64,000 nt of DNA, from NCBI RefSeq assembly GCF_932526225.1, contig NC_064047.1:556001-620000 (forward strand), given 5' to 3'. The position numbers and the translations under genes were made by a program. The notes below the pieces were generated by a model, which ran no database searches, was not told the DNA's origin, and saw nothing but the letters and a program-made list of their open reading frames with translations. Of the stretch, positions 13,687-28,600 are shown piece after piece. Numbering within the stretch: position 1 is the first letter of the stretch; the number at the start of each line of letters is the position of its first letter. Origin of the DNA: Nematostella vectensis (lineage: Eukaryota > Cnidaria > Anthozoa > Actiniaria > Edwardsiidae).

Positions 13687-16600
13687 ACACACACGACGCA
13701 ATTACTCGCATTTGAGAATTTCAAGAAGAGGCCAAAGGCCATTATACTGTCTACTGATTAGTCTACCAACTAAATCACGGAAGCTTGCGCGCTTAGAAAT
13801 TTATCCTTGTATAGTGGGAAATCTCTCTCAAAGTATCGGTGACAAGTGTGTCTTTCCAGTCGTCACGTTAGCAGATATCGCAAGTGAATCGAGGTAAATA
13901 ACATCTTCCTCTTGCCGGTACGTGTATTAGCCCTTCAAATCTTGAGCGTCGCTAATTTGCTCTGGTTCGTCTAGCAAGGGTCGGCAAAGAGAATTGTGCT
14001 CGGTGTAACTCTAGTCATTTCGCACGGTATAGTGGATTACAGGCGGCATATAGCTCGCTCTCTTCTCATAGTCTTTGTCATATTTTTGATGTTGATCGCT
14101 CTTGTGGGTTTGACCTTTTCATCGCTAAATCCCGTAAATTCTAGACACTAGGACTGTTCTAGGACCCTATGAGATGTATCTCTGTGAGTATTGCTGATTG
14201 AAACAAACCATCTTAGAAATTTGGTAAACAGATGAATTACTCATTATATCATACGTTATCGAGGTAAAATTAATGTAGAACGCCCGTGAGTTGCTAATAG
14301 TGACGAGTAAACAGATGAATTACTCATTATTGCCGAGGTAAAATTAATTTAGCACGTCCATGAGTGGCTATTAGTAAGGCAGTAATTAGATGAATTATAT
14401 TTTACATTATTAAAGAACAAGGTAACCTTATATTTCTCCAACATTATTTTTTTATTTATCAAACATTATTTATTCATTCAACATTATCAGACTCTAACTA
14501 TTGTGTATTATTATTTTATTTGTTATCATCTAAAACATAACCTTCGCCCTTAATCTAAGAACGGCGTGGTTTTTCCATTAATGCTTTATGCACCCCCGAC
14601 AACGGCCGAAGGTCCACTCTTCGGTTCTCAATAGACAAAACTATAAAGCGTAATAACTAGGGGAGGGAAGGTGGAGAGGGGGTAGCTGGCGTCTTCTTTT
14701 TGTCGGTCTGATCTCATCGTAGTCCTTATCAAATGTTATCTTGGTACATAATCTAAGCGTTAGAAGAGGTGTTATAGAGAGTAAGTACGCAGCTGATTTG
14801 TCTCCTATTATCTTTGCTCTACAAAGGAGTTCTTTTGTCTCTATTCTTCTCGTTCTTTGTGTCGAGGTGCGGATATTGTTCTTTTGCCCAATCAAATTGC
14901 AGCTTGTAAGAGCTGCGTACTGACCCGTTATAGATTCACACCAAAGGAGAGGGATGGGGGGGTATCATTAACAAATACATTGACTTTACTTTACAATATG
15001 TGCGACAGCTCGACAATTGGATGCTACATGAAGTACTTACCGGCTGAATTCTTATAGGACTGCGAGGAGGAGCTGGGAACGGTAGAGAAGGAAGTGACGT
15101 CATGCGTTCAATATGGCCGCGGGCTCGTCTCTGAAGGCACACTAGACGCGCATGCGTGCGATAAGGTGAAGGACGACATTGATGACATCGAAGAGAACCT
15201 GCAAACCTTAAAGAAGCAAACAGCTGACGAACAACAAAGGTAAATCACGTGACTTGACCTCAAACGATATTAGGAGAGGAAGTTGGCCTAGATTTTTCCC
15301 ATTCCCATTTATAATGCACAACTTGTCTACCGCTTATCTTCTTATTTTGCAGTCTTGCGAACTTGCTAGAGGAGGAGGAAGCGATCAAGCTGGAAAAACA
15401 GCAAAAATATCGCGACTGGCGAAAGGAGATCGAGGAACTTTTACAAGCACTCAGGGCGAAGCTAAAGCGCCTCCCGAGGAACGAGAAGGATGCGCCACAA
15501 AGCGAGAAGAACAGAGAAGAGTGTATGAAGCTAGCGCAGGTAGAATGGATTCAACCAAATCTCTGGTATCGAACACAGATAGTGTTAAATTATAAGTTTG
15601 TCTCACACAGGAATGCTCACGTGACCTTGAGAAGTGCGAGGAGGAGGTTAAGGCCGTAAAGGATTACGGGAAGGGTCTACTAGACGACGACGCCACCGAC
15701 GCGGAGAGAGCGATGATGGAGAGGGACTGGGCTCAAGCCGACGAAGACCTGTCGGCAGTGAGACACGAAAACGAGGCCAAACAAGACATGTAAGTAAAGC
15801 AATGTTCAAATATGAAAACGAGGCCACAAGACATTTGGATCAAAGTCACGTGCAAACATGAAAACGAGGCCACAAAACATGTGGTTCAAAGTCACGTGCA
15901 AATATGAGAACGAGGCCGCAAAAGAAATGAGTTAAAAGCTACGTGCAAGCTGGGGGGAAGCTTGTTGCTTGACATTCATGAGAATGTGTTGGCAGATTAC
16001 TCAGAGTCGCCGTAAACCTTATGCCACGTTTTGTACATAAACCGTTTACTCTGAACATGCTTTAAAATGGCGCGTTCATATTAGCACTGTTAACACACAT
16101 GCCACGTTCATTTAAGCACAGTTAACACTTATACCCCGTTTATTTTAGCACAGTTAACACTTAAACCACATTCACATTAGCAAAGTTACACTTATTCCAT
16201 GGCTATATTAGCACAGTTAACACTTATGCCACGTACATATCACTCACACTTTTTTATATCTTTTTTTATTAAAACACCCAGTCTGAGATTTCACCAAATT
16301 GTAGTGAATGCTTCAAACATGCCGAGGCTCAAAATATTGTGATTCGTTCTAAAAATAGAAAATTCAATCAAGTGATCATAATGACAACCTTAAATATTAT
16401 TTCTATTGATCTGTGTCATTCTCTTCTAATACTCCGAATCATTGGATGTAATATTTTTATATTCATAACATTTTAAGAACATCCGTTGGAACATTTTCAG
16501 CCTTAAAAAGCTCCAGAAATAAGAACCTCAATCAAAATTAAAAGTTCTTATAAGTATTTGTTATTAATGAAAATGTGCAACCCTCAACACTGTACTGCAG

Positions 16601-19600
16601 CATGCTTTTTTTTTGCTATTTTTTTAACACGAGTAAGATTATTAAATTGATTGCGAGGTGTTTTAAATGGTGGCTCCCTCTATTAGACTATGCGGTTCGT
16701 ATGCAAATACAAGACCCCGTCCTTTGGGGCTACACGTAAGCCTACATTGTCAGCTTGATATTGACACAAAAGGCCAAGAGGCCGAATGCTAATATATGCA
16801 ATAGGGCAACCGAGCAAGAAGAGTATATCATGCGAGTGATGTATCGCTTGGATTTCTTTCCTTGGATCTTTCATAGTCACCTGTATCGACCAAAACATCC
16901 GTAGGTACGTTGGAATCCCTGTTCTGTTTGTATCTCCCAATTGGTGACGTGTTGACATGACGTATGATTCTCTTTATTCGTATCTTTGCAGTTAATTTAT
17001 CTGTTTAAAAAAACCTGAGTTTAAAAAAACCTACAAAGTCTTAGAGTTCTGATGATTTATTAAAATACAACAAAATGATTCAGGTTTCATTTTCTGTTCT
17101 GTTCCGGCTGGAAGTTGCGGGAATCTTTGGTTCAGTCCATCAAAGTTGTATCAAGTTAAATGTATTTAGTTTTATTAACTCAAATCACTTAATATTATGT
17201 TATCATTTTCAAAAAACTTTAAAACCTACCGCGAATAAAACGGAAAGACTGATCATATAAATTCCTTCATGCTGGTTATTATCAAGAATTTGCCCTGAGC
17301 AAGATAAAAGGTATTTGCTTGTAATTCGACTGAGCTCCTGCTTAGCCGGATTATTCCCCTTGTTCCAGATGGTTTAACTCTACTAATTAATTCTTAATTG
17401 ATGATCCGAACGATTATTAATGCTTTCTTTGTGAATTCCTAGAGTTATTGTTATTTTGCCCTCTTGACTGAAATTACTCACATCGGAAAATCGTTAGGCA
17501 TCACATATATGCTGTCTTAGGGCCTATCCGCACTTGTCGAACAAAGTTTGTCTGGCCCGAACAAAAATGATAACAAATTTTGTCTCGGCCAAAAGTTATT
17601 AGCTAAAGTACATCCGCACTTATCGGGCCAAACAAATTAATTACAAACCGCCGACGTCAATCAAAATGCATTCTCGTATTTCTGGCGCGAATTAAATTGC
17701 ACGTGTGGTTTGTTTACCTTTACAATTCGCCATGCTTCCAATGAATTACATCGCTCTACTCGTGTCGTTTCTGGCAATTTATTCATATTATCGACATCAG
17801 CAACAACTTCTACTTCTTCTTTGCTATTGGCAATTTAACGTAATTCACCAGAACGTCATTTTACAACGCATAAATCGGCGAAGACAACGTTTATTTCGAC
17901 CATACTGGGTTTTGCCTCGGCCATTGCAGTCATGGTTTGAAATTTGCCTCTACAATTTGAGACTGCGATTGACCATAAATACCAGCAGGATCAAACACTT
18001 GTGAGCCATAATAGTTGAAATAATAGTCCCGAGGAAAGTACGCCATGTTGTGACCTCGATTCACTCTGCGAAGATGAACTTTCCCGCGCAATTCGATCAC
18101 GTTGGGTTATCAAGTAGGGTGATAATTGACAAAGCTGTCATGTTCGACATGATTTTGACGTTTGGCCTAGTTTTGTAGGGCTCCAAACCTCCCCAGCGGC
18201 GTCTTTGTAGTTTGGCCTGGCCGAACAAATTTTGTCTCAGCCGAACAAACGCATCCGCACTTGTTTCTTACAGTTGATGACAGAATTTGTGTCTAAATAA
18301 ACAAGTTTTGTACAAGTGCGGATGGGCCCTTACTCTCGTTGCTTATGCAGAAATGCGCTCTATAAACAGACCACTAAAAAGGCACAATACCCCTGTTATA
18401 CCTGTTTTTCAGCAATGATGTGGTTACTTGTCAGCTGGCATGTTTACATGCTTTTCAAGTGGTTTTTCTGATTTTAGTGTTTTTTTGTCTGTTGCCTGAC
18501 TTTCTTAGGTACCGTGTGCGATCGAGTTTCATCGTGTGCCATCGAGTGCGATCGTGTGCGACCGAGTGCCATCGAGTGCGACCGAGTGCGATCATATTGA
18601 AACCATTTGACGACTTGGTATGTTTGTTTCTAGGCTCTCAGCGATGTTTCAGCCGATATCGGATGACGAGGCTGATAATCCCGCCATGGCGGAGTGGCGT
18701 GATAGAGTGTCACGCATTCGCATGGGTTACAAGATCGCCGAAGAAAAACTCAGCTACGAAGAGCCCCTCACGAAACTGGAAATATCGGACAAGCTGGAAG
18801 AAATCAGGGTGAGTAACCTTGCTAAGCCGGACAGAAATTGATGGGGGGGAGGGGGTGCAAAATTTACGACCCGGTGATCCTGAAAAGGAATAGTGTCTTA
18901 CGAACAAATAAATTCAATTCAAAATAAATGCAATTCGGCAACCATGGACAGCTGTTTCGTCCTTATTAGGACTCGTCAGCATGGTTGCCGAACTGCACGG
19001 GTAATAGACTGTGCTAGCGTCCCGTCTTGGCCCGACTGGTGCCAATGTGTGTATGCTAGTGTGCTTCTAAAGTTCACATTTATGTATACATACTCGCAAG
19101 GATAGTTTGGCTATCCGACGGAGTTTTAGACTAGCAAAGGTCGCATGCGTGATCCGCACAATTGGCATCACGCTAGCCCGGTCGCAGCTCTAGATCCCAC
19201 ATGGATCTGAGCTGTGGTTTAAAGCACTTCGTTCGAGTCGAAGTCGCCCTGCAGTTTTTTTGCCGATGAAGTTTAACTGAGGCAAACCGGCTATGCCATG
19301 CTGACGAGTCCTAATAAGGACGAAACAGCTGTCCATGGTTGCCGAACTGCACGGGTAATAGACTGTGCTAGCGTCCCGTCTTGGCCCGACTGGTGCCAAT
19401 GTGTGTATGCTAGTGTGCTTCTAAAGTTCACATTTACGAACACATTACGATACACATCATTGCAAAGAAGGACTTTAAAACATTGTTTGAATGATTTCGC
19501 CTAAAAAACTCTTTGACACTGATCTTTTTGTAGTTGAATGAAAAAGAAAAACATGATAATCTCAATTCAATCAAACACTCTGGCGTCACTAGGGTGAAGG

Positions 19601-22600
19601 GTACTGAAAAGTTAAATAATCTAGCAACAGTCAATTTTCAGTAACGTTGGTACAGTATAAATGGTCTGGATCAACAATGAATTTCAAATTGGTTGCATAA
19701 GTGTGTATGAATCACTTTGCCTTTTGGACGAGAAAACACATTACTCATAAAGTTCCTCTCTTTAAGCTAACGCTGTTCCCTTTATTAACAAGGAGCTAAA
19801 TGCAGTTCCTTTTATTAATCAGGAGCTAAACGCTGTCCCCTTTATCGACAAAGAGCTAAACGTAGTTTTCTTTATTAACCAGGAGCTTAACACCGTATTT
19901 GCCGAGACGGAGCCTGAATTCCTGGAGACCATCGATTACGGTAAAGAGGTTTTGTCAAGCGAGTCCCTCCCAGACAAGAATCGGCTGGAGATGAAGGATG
20001 ACATCCTCAGCATGGCAGAGAGATGGCACTACCTCAACAATAAAGCGCGCGACGATGAGCAGAGGTAAACTAGGGGGAAGGGGTAGGGGATAAAGGACTA
20101 TATTAACAAGCGCGCGAAGATGAGCAGAGGTACAGTAGGGGGAAGGGGGTGGGGGATAGAGGACTATATTAACATGAAAGCGCGCGACGATGAGCAGAGG
20201 TACAGTAGGGGGAAGGGGTAGGGGATATAGGACTATTTTAACAAGAAAGCGCGCGACGATGAGCAGAGGTACATTAGGGGGGAGGGGGTGGGAGATAAGG
20301 GGACTATATTAACATGAAAGCGCGCGAAGATGAGCAGAGGTACACTAGGGGGAGGGGATGGGGATAAAGGACTATATTAACAAGAAAGCGCGTGACGATG
20401 AGCAGAGGTACACTAGGGGGTTGTGTTGGGGATAAGGGGACTATATTAACATAAAAGCGCGCGACGATGAGCTGAGGTACACTAGGGGGTTGGGGTGGGG
20501 ATAAGGGGACTATATTAACGCGCGACGATGAGCAGAGGTACATTAGGGGGGAGGGGGTGGGAGATAAGGGGACTATATTAACATAAAAGCGCGCGACGAT
20601 GAGCTGAGGTACACTAGGGGGTTGGGGTGGGGATAAGGGGATTATATTAACGCGCGACGATGAGCTGAGGTACACTAGGGGGTTGGGGTGGGGATAAGGG
20701 GATTATATTAACGCGCGACGATGAGCTGAGGTACACTAGGGGGGAGGGGGTTGGGGGATAAGGGGGTTCAATTAAGAGACGGGGGTTGTGGTACACTTAA
20801 GAGAGGGAGAAGGAACACTAGGGGTATAAGGTGGGGTGAACCATAAGGTGGGGTGAACCATAAGGTGGGGTGAACCATAAGGTGGGGTGAACCATAAGGT
20901 GGGGTGAACCATAAGGTGGGGTGAACCATAAGGTGGGGTGAACCATAAGGTGGGGTGAGCCATAAGGTGGGGTGAACCATAAGGTGGGGTGAACCATAAG
21001 GTGGGGTGAACCATAAGGTGGGGTGAACCATAAGGTGGGGTGAACCATAAGGTGGGGTGAACCATAAGGTGGGGTGAACCATAAGGTGGGGTGAACCATA
21101 AGGTGGGGTGAGCCATAAGGTGGGGTGAACCATAAGGTGGGGTGAACCATAAGGTGGGGTGAACCATAAGGTGGGGTGAACCATAAGGTGGGGTGAACCA
21201 TAAGGTGGGGTGAACCATAAGGTGGGGTGAACCATAAGGTGGGGTGAACCATAAGGTGGGGTGAACCATAAGGTGGGGTGAACCATAAGGTGGGGTGAAC
21301 CATAAGGTGGGGTGAACCATAAGGTGGGGTGAACCATAAGGTGGGGTGAACCATAAGGTGGGGTGAACCATAAGGTGGGGTGAACCATAAGGTGGGGTGA
21401 ACCATAAGGTGGGGTGAACCATAAGGTGGGGTGAACCATAAGGTGGGGTGAACCATAAGGTGGGGTGAACCATAAGGTGGGGTGAACCATAAGGTGGGGT
21501 GAACCATAAGGTGGGGTGAGCCATAAGGTGGGGTGAACCATAAGGTGGGGTGAACCATAAGGTGGGGTGAACCATAAGGTGGGGTGAACCATAAGGTGGG
21601 GTGAACCATCAGGTGGGGTGAACCATCAGGTGGGGTGAACCATAAGGTGGAGTGAACCATAAGGTGGGGTGAGCCATAAGGTGGGGTGAGCCATAAGGTG
21701 GGGTGAGCCATAAGGTGGGGTGAGCCATAAGGTGGGGTGAACCATAAGGTGGGGTGAACCATAAGGTGGGGTGAACCATAAGGTGGGGTGAACCATAAGG
21801 TGGGGTGAACCATAAGGTGGGGTGAACCATAAGGTGGGGTGAGCCATAAGGTGGGGTGAGCCATAAGGTGGGGTGAACCATAAGGTGGGGTGAACCATAA
21901 GGTGGGGTGAACCATAAGGTGGGGTGAACCATAAGGTGGGGTGAACCATAAGGTGGGGTGAACCATAAGGTGGGGTGAACCATAAGGTGGGGTGAACCAT
22001 AAGGTGGGGTGAACCATAAGGTGGGGTGAACCATAAGGTGGGGTGAGCCATAAGGTGGGGTGAACCATAAGGTGGGGTGAACCATAAGGTGGGGTGAACC
22101 ATAAGGTGGGGTGAACCATAAGGTGGGGTGAACCATAAGGTGGGGTGAGCCATAAGGTGGGGTGAACCATAAGGTGGGGTGAACCATAAGGTGGGGTGAA
22201 CCATAAGGTGGCATTACCTCAACAAGTAGGCGGGCGGGGATGAGCGGATGCTGCTAGGTGGAGGGGCGGGCTGATAAGGATGATCTTAAAGGCGTGCGTA
22301 GGGGGAGGGGGGAGACAAAAGCTTGCGTTGGTACCCTATATAAGAAGGTCCTGGTATCCAATCCAAGCTTTTCCCCTTCAGGCTCGAGAGCCTTCTAGCG
22401 GCGACTGAGGAGCAGTCACGTGAACTAGTGTCCTGGCACGAGCAGTGCGATGGTCTTCAAGCCTGGACTGATGACGTCATTGCCCTACTGGAAACGAGAC
22501 CAGTCTCTCCCGGCCAGTCGTTCGGTAACATGAAGCGCCAACAGAGTGTCACTGAGGTGTGTACGGGCGTCACGTTATATGACCGGGCGTCACAAAACTA

Positions 22601-25600
22601 TAATGTACTGGGCACGTATGACGTAAAAGTAATGATTTGTGCTCGCTGTAAATGACGTCATCATACTATAACGTATTTGGCACGGATGGCGTAATAGCAA
22701 TGATTTGTGCTAGTGTAAATTACGTCATCATACTATAATGTACTGGGCACGAATGGCGTAATAGTAATGATTTGTGCTCACTGTAAATGACGTCATCGTG
22801 CTATAATTTACTGGTCACGGATGGCGTAATAGTAATGATTTGTGCTAGTGTAAATGACGCCATGATATCGTTTTGGGCAGGGCATGAATAACGTGTACAG
22901 GGCTTGAATGACACCATAGTATTTTTGTGCTTATGACGTGAATGACATCATAGTATTGTTGTGCTTATGACGTGAATGACGTCATAGTATTGTTGTGCTG
23001 ATGACGTGAATGACGCCATAATATTGTTGTGCTTATGACTTGAATGACGTCAAGGTGAATAACCTCATAGTATTGTTGTGCTTAGGACGTGAATGACGTC
23101 ATAGTATTGTTGTGCTTAGGACGTGAATGACATAGTATGGTTGTGCTTAGAAAGTGAACGACATCATAGTATTTTTGTGCTTATGACGTGAATGACGTCA
23201 TAGTATTGTTGTGCTTAGGACGTGAAGGTCATCATAGTGTTGTTGTGCTTAGGACGTGAAAGACGGCGAAGTTTTGTTGTGCTTATGACGTGAGTGACGT
23301 CATAGTATTGTTGTGCTTATGACGTGAATGACGTCATAGTATTGTTGTGCTGATGACGTGAATGACGTCATAATATTGTTGTGCTTATGACTTGAATGAC
23401 GTCAAGGTGAATAACCTCATAGTATTGTTGTGCTTAGGACGTGAATGACGTCATAGTATTGTTGTGCTTAGGACGTGAATAACCTCATAGTATTGTTGTG
23501 CTTAGGACGTTAATGACGTCAAAGTTTTGTTGTGCTTATGACGTGAATGACGTCATAGTATTGTTGTGCTTATGACGTGAATGACGTCATAATATTGTTG
23601 TGCTTATGACTTGAATGACGTCAAGGTGAATAACCTCATAGTATTGTTGTGCTTAGGACGTGAATGACGTCATAGTATTATTGTGCTAATGACGTGAATG
23701 ACGTCATAGTATTGTTGTGCTTATGACTTGTGTGACGTCATAGTATTGTTGTGCTTAGGACGTCGTGTCGCAACTGATGGATAAGCAGATTGAGGTGAAT
23801 GACGTCATAGACGAGGGTAACAAGTTCCTTGATGACACGTCTATCGGTGATGACGAGCGCGGAGACATCCACCAGAAGATGATGAAGCTGCACAATGACT
23901 GGGATGTCCTCTCACATACCATCGCCAGCAGACAGGAGGAGTGAGTGCTAAACCGTCGTCGACATCATTATAATCATCATTATCACTACCGCCACAATCA
24001 TCATTACATCATCATCATCATCATCATCATCCTCATTATCATCATCTTTATCGTCATCTTGTCATCATTCTCTTAATATCATGATTCTTGTCATCATTCT
24101 CTTGATATCATGTTTCTTGTCATCATTCCCTTGATATCATGATTCTTGTCATCATTACCCTCCTTGATATCATGATTCTTGTCATCATTACCCTCCTTGA
24201 TATCATGATTCTTGTCATCATTCCCTTGATATCATGATTCTTGTCATCAGCATCCAGGAGAAGATGGTCGAGCTGGAGAAGCAGCACCAAGATATGATGG
24301 CGAATTGGAGGAAGCGGTATGGACCGCTTATGGTATGGATCGCACAGGCGGAGACTCGACTAAGCAAGGACTTCGCTATCGCCCCAGACCTCGACTCGGT
24401 CAAGAAGCAGCTGCCACAGATTAAGGTATGTCTACCCTGTCTATTCGGGTGCATTACATTCAAGCCGCATTGTCACCTGTTTACTTCCGGGGCCCGACGG
24501 ATACCTCGACCGACAAAAGACAAAATAATATATTAGAATCCGCGCTGTTAAACAGGCCATCTGCTCTGAATTTTTAGTCACATCCTCGAAGAAACATCCA
24601 ATAAACTCACTGCTTTAACAATTTTGAAATACTTTTTTTTGTTAAAAATCATTGGAGATTTTCCGTAATCGACCGGAGTAAACTGGTGACAATGCGGCTT
24701 TAATACCTGGCATAGAGGCCATTGCTTAAGAGACTTATTAATGATGTAGCCCTCTTGAGATAAAGACAACGGTATTGTATGACACTTTCAACACCATACT
24801 CCCTACAAAAAAATGTTTGTAATCAGCATTAATGTGTTGAACTTTATTTGTAAAGAGCTTCGCGAAGGAGAAACAAGGCCGAGCTCAAGAAGTGAAGGAG
24901 ACCCAAGAGATCGGCGAACACCTCGTCAAGGACTCGCACATCAACGAAGATGATAAAAACGAGATTCAGAAAGAGATGGACGAACTCCAGCACCGGTGGA
25001 CAGAGCTGGACGAATCACTGCACTGGAAAGAAGACCGGTGAGTATGGGTCCAGCTTTATTGGCAATCGTTTATTTGTCACTTATATGGATACAGGAAATA
25101 AGGCCTTCGTCTTTCCTTGGAAGTAAGAACTGTCTTTTCTTTATGATAACTAGTTTATCTAATAGGCGACATACACTAACTGATCACGTGACTGATCACG
25201 TGACTTTTTGAGTGGCAAATTCAAGCTAAAATAAACACCGGCGCAAGAATAAAATATCTTTATGAAATTAAGCCCTTTCTGACAAGGACTATTTGTTGTT
25301 GCTTTTTGTTGCTGTTAGTTAGCCGCTAAATGTCGGAGCATGCGCGAGTTTGTCACCCAAAAAGTAGGGTGAATGTACTTTTGGTCACGTCTTCCCATCA
25401 TGCCTTGCCCTATCTATGCTAATACTCCCTATTCCCTTGAAGAAAGACCGCTGACTCTTGTTTTATTAGGACGACCGCTGACTCTTGTTTTATTAGGACG
25501 ACCGATGACTCTTGTTTTATTAGAACGACCGCTGACTCTTGTTTTATTAGGACGACCGCTGACTCTTGTTTTATTAGGACGACCGCTGACTCTTGTTTTA

Positions 25601-28600
25601 TTAGGAAGACCGCTGACTCTTGTTTTATTAGGAAAACCGCTGACTCTTGTTTTAATAGTAAGACCGTTGACTCTTGTTTTATTAGGACGACCGATGACTC
25701 TTGTTTCATTAGTAAGACTGCTGACTCTTGTTTTATTAGGACGACCGATGACTTTTGTTTTAATAGGAAGACCGCTGACTCTTGTTTTAATAGTAAGACC
25801 GCTGACTCTTGTTTTATTAGGACGACCGATGACTCTTGTTTTATTAGGAAGACCGCTGACTCTTGTTTTATTAGAACGACCGCTGACTCTTGTTTTATTA
25901 GGACGACCGATGACTCTTGTTTTATTAGGACGACCGCTGACTCTTGTTTTATTAGGACGACCGATGACTCTTGTTTTATTAGGACGACCGATGACTCTTG
26001 TTTTATTAGGAAGACCGCTGACTCTTGTTTTATTAGAACGACCGATGACTCTTGTTTTATTAGGACGACCGATGACTCTTGTTTTATTAGGACGACCGCT
26101 GACTCTTGTTTTATTAGGACGACCGATGACTCTTGTTTTATTAGGACGACCGATGACTCTTATTTTAATAGGAAGACCGCTGACTCTTGTTTTAATAGTA
26201 AGACCGCTGACTCTTGTTTTATTAGGAAGACTGCTGACTCTTGTTTTATTAGGAAGACCGCTGACTCTTGTTTTATTAGAAAGACCGCTGACTCTTGTTT
26301 TATTAGGACGACCGATGACTCTTGTTTTATTAGGACGACCGATGACTCTTGTTTTATTAGGACGACCGATGACTCTTGTTTTATTAGGACGACCGATGAC
26401 TCTTGTTTTATTAGGACGACTGCTGACTCTTGTTTTATTAGGAAAACCGCTGACTCTTGTTTTAATAGTAAGACCGCTGACTCTTGTTTTATTAGGACGA
26501 CCGATGACTCTTGTTTTATTAGGACGACCGATGACTCTTGTTGTTTTAGGAAGACCGCTGACTCTTATTTTATTAGGAAGACCACTGACTCTTGTTTTAT
26601 CTGGAAGACCGCTGACTCTTGTTTTATTAGGAAGACCGCTGACTCTTTTTTTGTACGCAGCATCGAGGATACAGTGCGCAAGCTGGAGATCCAGCAGGAA
26701 GACAAGTTGAGGAAATGGGACGAAGGTTTGGACGAGGTGAACACGTGGGTCCAGCAAACCAAGGCCAAGATTCGCCCCGAGCCTCTGCTAGCACGAGATG
26801 TAGACGCAGCTTACGACCAGTTCGACAGCTTTCAGGTGGGTTTTATGGGGGAGGGCTCTGTTGTTTTTGTGGGGTCGACATGACTTGTCGTATTATAACG
26901 TGATTGTTTGCCCGACATGACTTGTCCTAGTCTAACGTGATTGTTTGCCCGACATGACTTGTCCTAGTCTAACGTGATTGTTTGCCCGACATGACTTGTT
27001 CTAGTCTAACGTGATTGTTTGCCCGACATGACTTGTCCTAGTCTAACGTGATTGTTTGCCCGACATGACTTGTCCTAGTCTAACGTGATTGTTTGCCCGA
27101 CATGACTTGTCCTAGTCTAACGTGATTGTTTGCCCGACATGACTTGTCCTAGTCTAACGTGATTGTTTGCCCGACATGACTTGTCCTAGTCTAACGTGAT
27201 TGTTTGCCCGACATGACTTGTCCTAGTTTAATCTGATTGTTTGCTCGACATGACTTGTCCTAGTCTAACGTCATTGTTTGCCCGACATGACTTGTCCTAG
27301 TCTAACGTCATTGTTTGCCCGACATGACTTGTCCTAGTCTAACGTGATTGTTTGCCCGACATGACTTGTCCTAGTCTAACGTGATTGTCTGCCCGACACG
27401 ACTTGTCCTAGTTTAATCTGATTGTTTGCTCGACATGACTTGTCCTAGTCTAACGTGATTGTTTGCCCGACATGACTTGTCCTAGTCTAACGTGATTGTT
27501 TGCCCGACATGACTTGTCATAGTCTAACGTGATTGTTAGCTCGACATGACTTGTCCTAGTTTAATCTGATTGTTTGCTCGACAGGACTTGGTTCGGGATG
27601 CGCCCATCTATCAAGACAAGGTCACGAACTTGAATGAGTTCAGCTCCAACCTGGTCACTGATCCTTGCCTGGGCGAACAGCAGAGGGAGAGCGTGCGAGG
27701 CGACATTGCCGAGTGCAATGAGGACTGGAACGACCTCGTCAACCTGGCAAACGCTCGTCAGTCAAAGTGAGAATCTAATCCTTGCACTCTCTTAAAACAT
27801 CATCCCCTATACTGTCTGTCAGACCGAGTGAGAATATACCCTTGCCTTCTCTCAAGACATCGTCCCCTATACTGTCTGTCAGTCCCAGTGAGAATATCTT
27901 CAAATAAGACACCCCCTTTCTGTCTGACAGTCGAAATGAAGAACATTTCGTGCCATCTCTTGAAGGAGTAGGTACTCTTTTAGATGTCTGTCCGTTTTTT
28001 TTGTCTGCCACTCAAAGTTAGGGTAACTATCTACTCTCAAAAGAGTCGGTCTTTTTACTGTCCTTTTGTCTGTCTGTTTTAAAGTGCACTTTAACAATTT
28101 TGATGATGTTTACTGTAATTTAAATGCTGCATCCCAAAGCTGTATTTGTTGCGTGAGGGAGCCATATTTGTTCATTCTCGTACATGTCATGCAGGTTCGA
28201 GTCGAATCTGAACGAGTTGGAGAGTCAGCAGAATGACCAGTTCAACACTTGGACGAGTAGATCGAGCCGTGCTTCTGAACTGCTTGACAAGTTCGAGTCG
28301 GAAATGTCCACTCTGGATGAACCACTCGCACTCACCCTAGAGGAAGTGGAAAAGCAGGACCAAGACTTCGATGTAAGCGTGATATTAGGGACCTTAGACT
28401 GCCTTTGTTAGTCTAAGGTGTGTGAAAAAGCATCATTTCCATCGGCTGATTTGCGGAAGCCAATGCGATATTTTCGATTGAATTTGGTAAATTAAGTATT
28501 AAATTTGGCTTTTAGATGGATATTTCAAGATTTCATCACATTATACGCCTTCCAGTACTTTTTGAACACAATAAAAAGTTGTGGCTGACAAGGGCTCTAT

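Larger units (their letters stand above)
18907..19433. mobile_element. Hammerhead-ribozyme element (retrozyme or Penelope-like remnant)
   Basis: Bounded by a 9-bp direct repeat TTACGAACA (18898..18906 and 19434..19442), a probable target-site duplication. Two direct repeats of about 105 bp (18981..19085 and 19335..19436; start atggttgccgaactgcacgg) each follow a hammerhead motif, inverted in the first copy. 527 bp, no ORF. Paired repeats with ribozymes are the layout of retrozymes and of the pseudo-LTRs of Penelope-like elements. Confidence 0.8.

Noticed and set aside
18482-18633. Exon starting at the acceptor gactttcttag (18510)
   Set aside because: Consists of 10-bp repeats and does not join exon 18 in phase; the 18634 acceptor gives the standard 175-nt exon.
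20768-22214. Long - strand ORFs (up to 450 codons) of Tyr/Pro-rich repeats
   Set aside because: They arise only because the 17-bp unit has no stop in any frame on that strand; no start context, no non-repeat domain.
25373-26757. ORFs of 445 (+) and 442 (-) codons
   Set aside because: By-products of the 27-bp minisatellite; the + frame enters exon 25 in the wrong phase.
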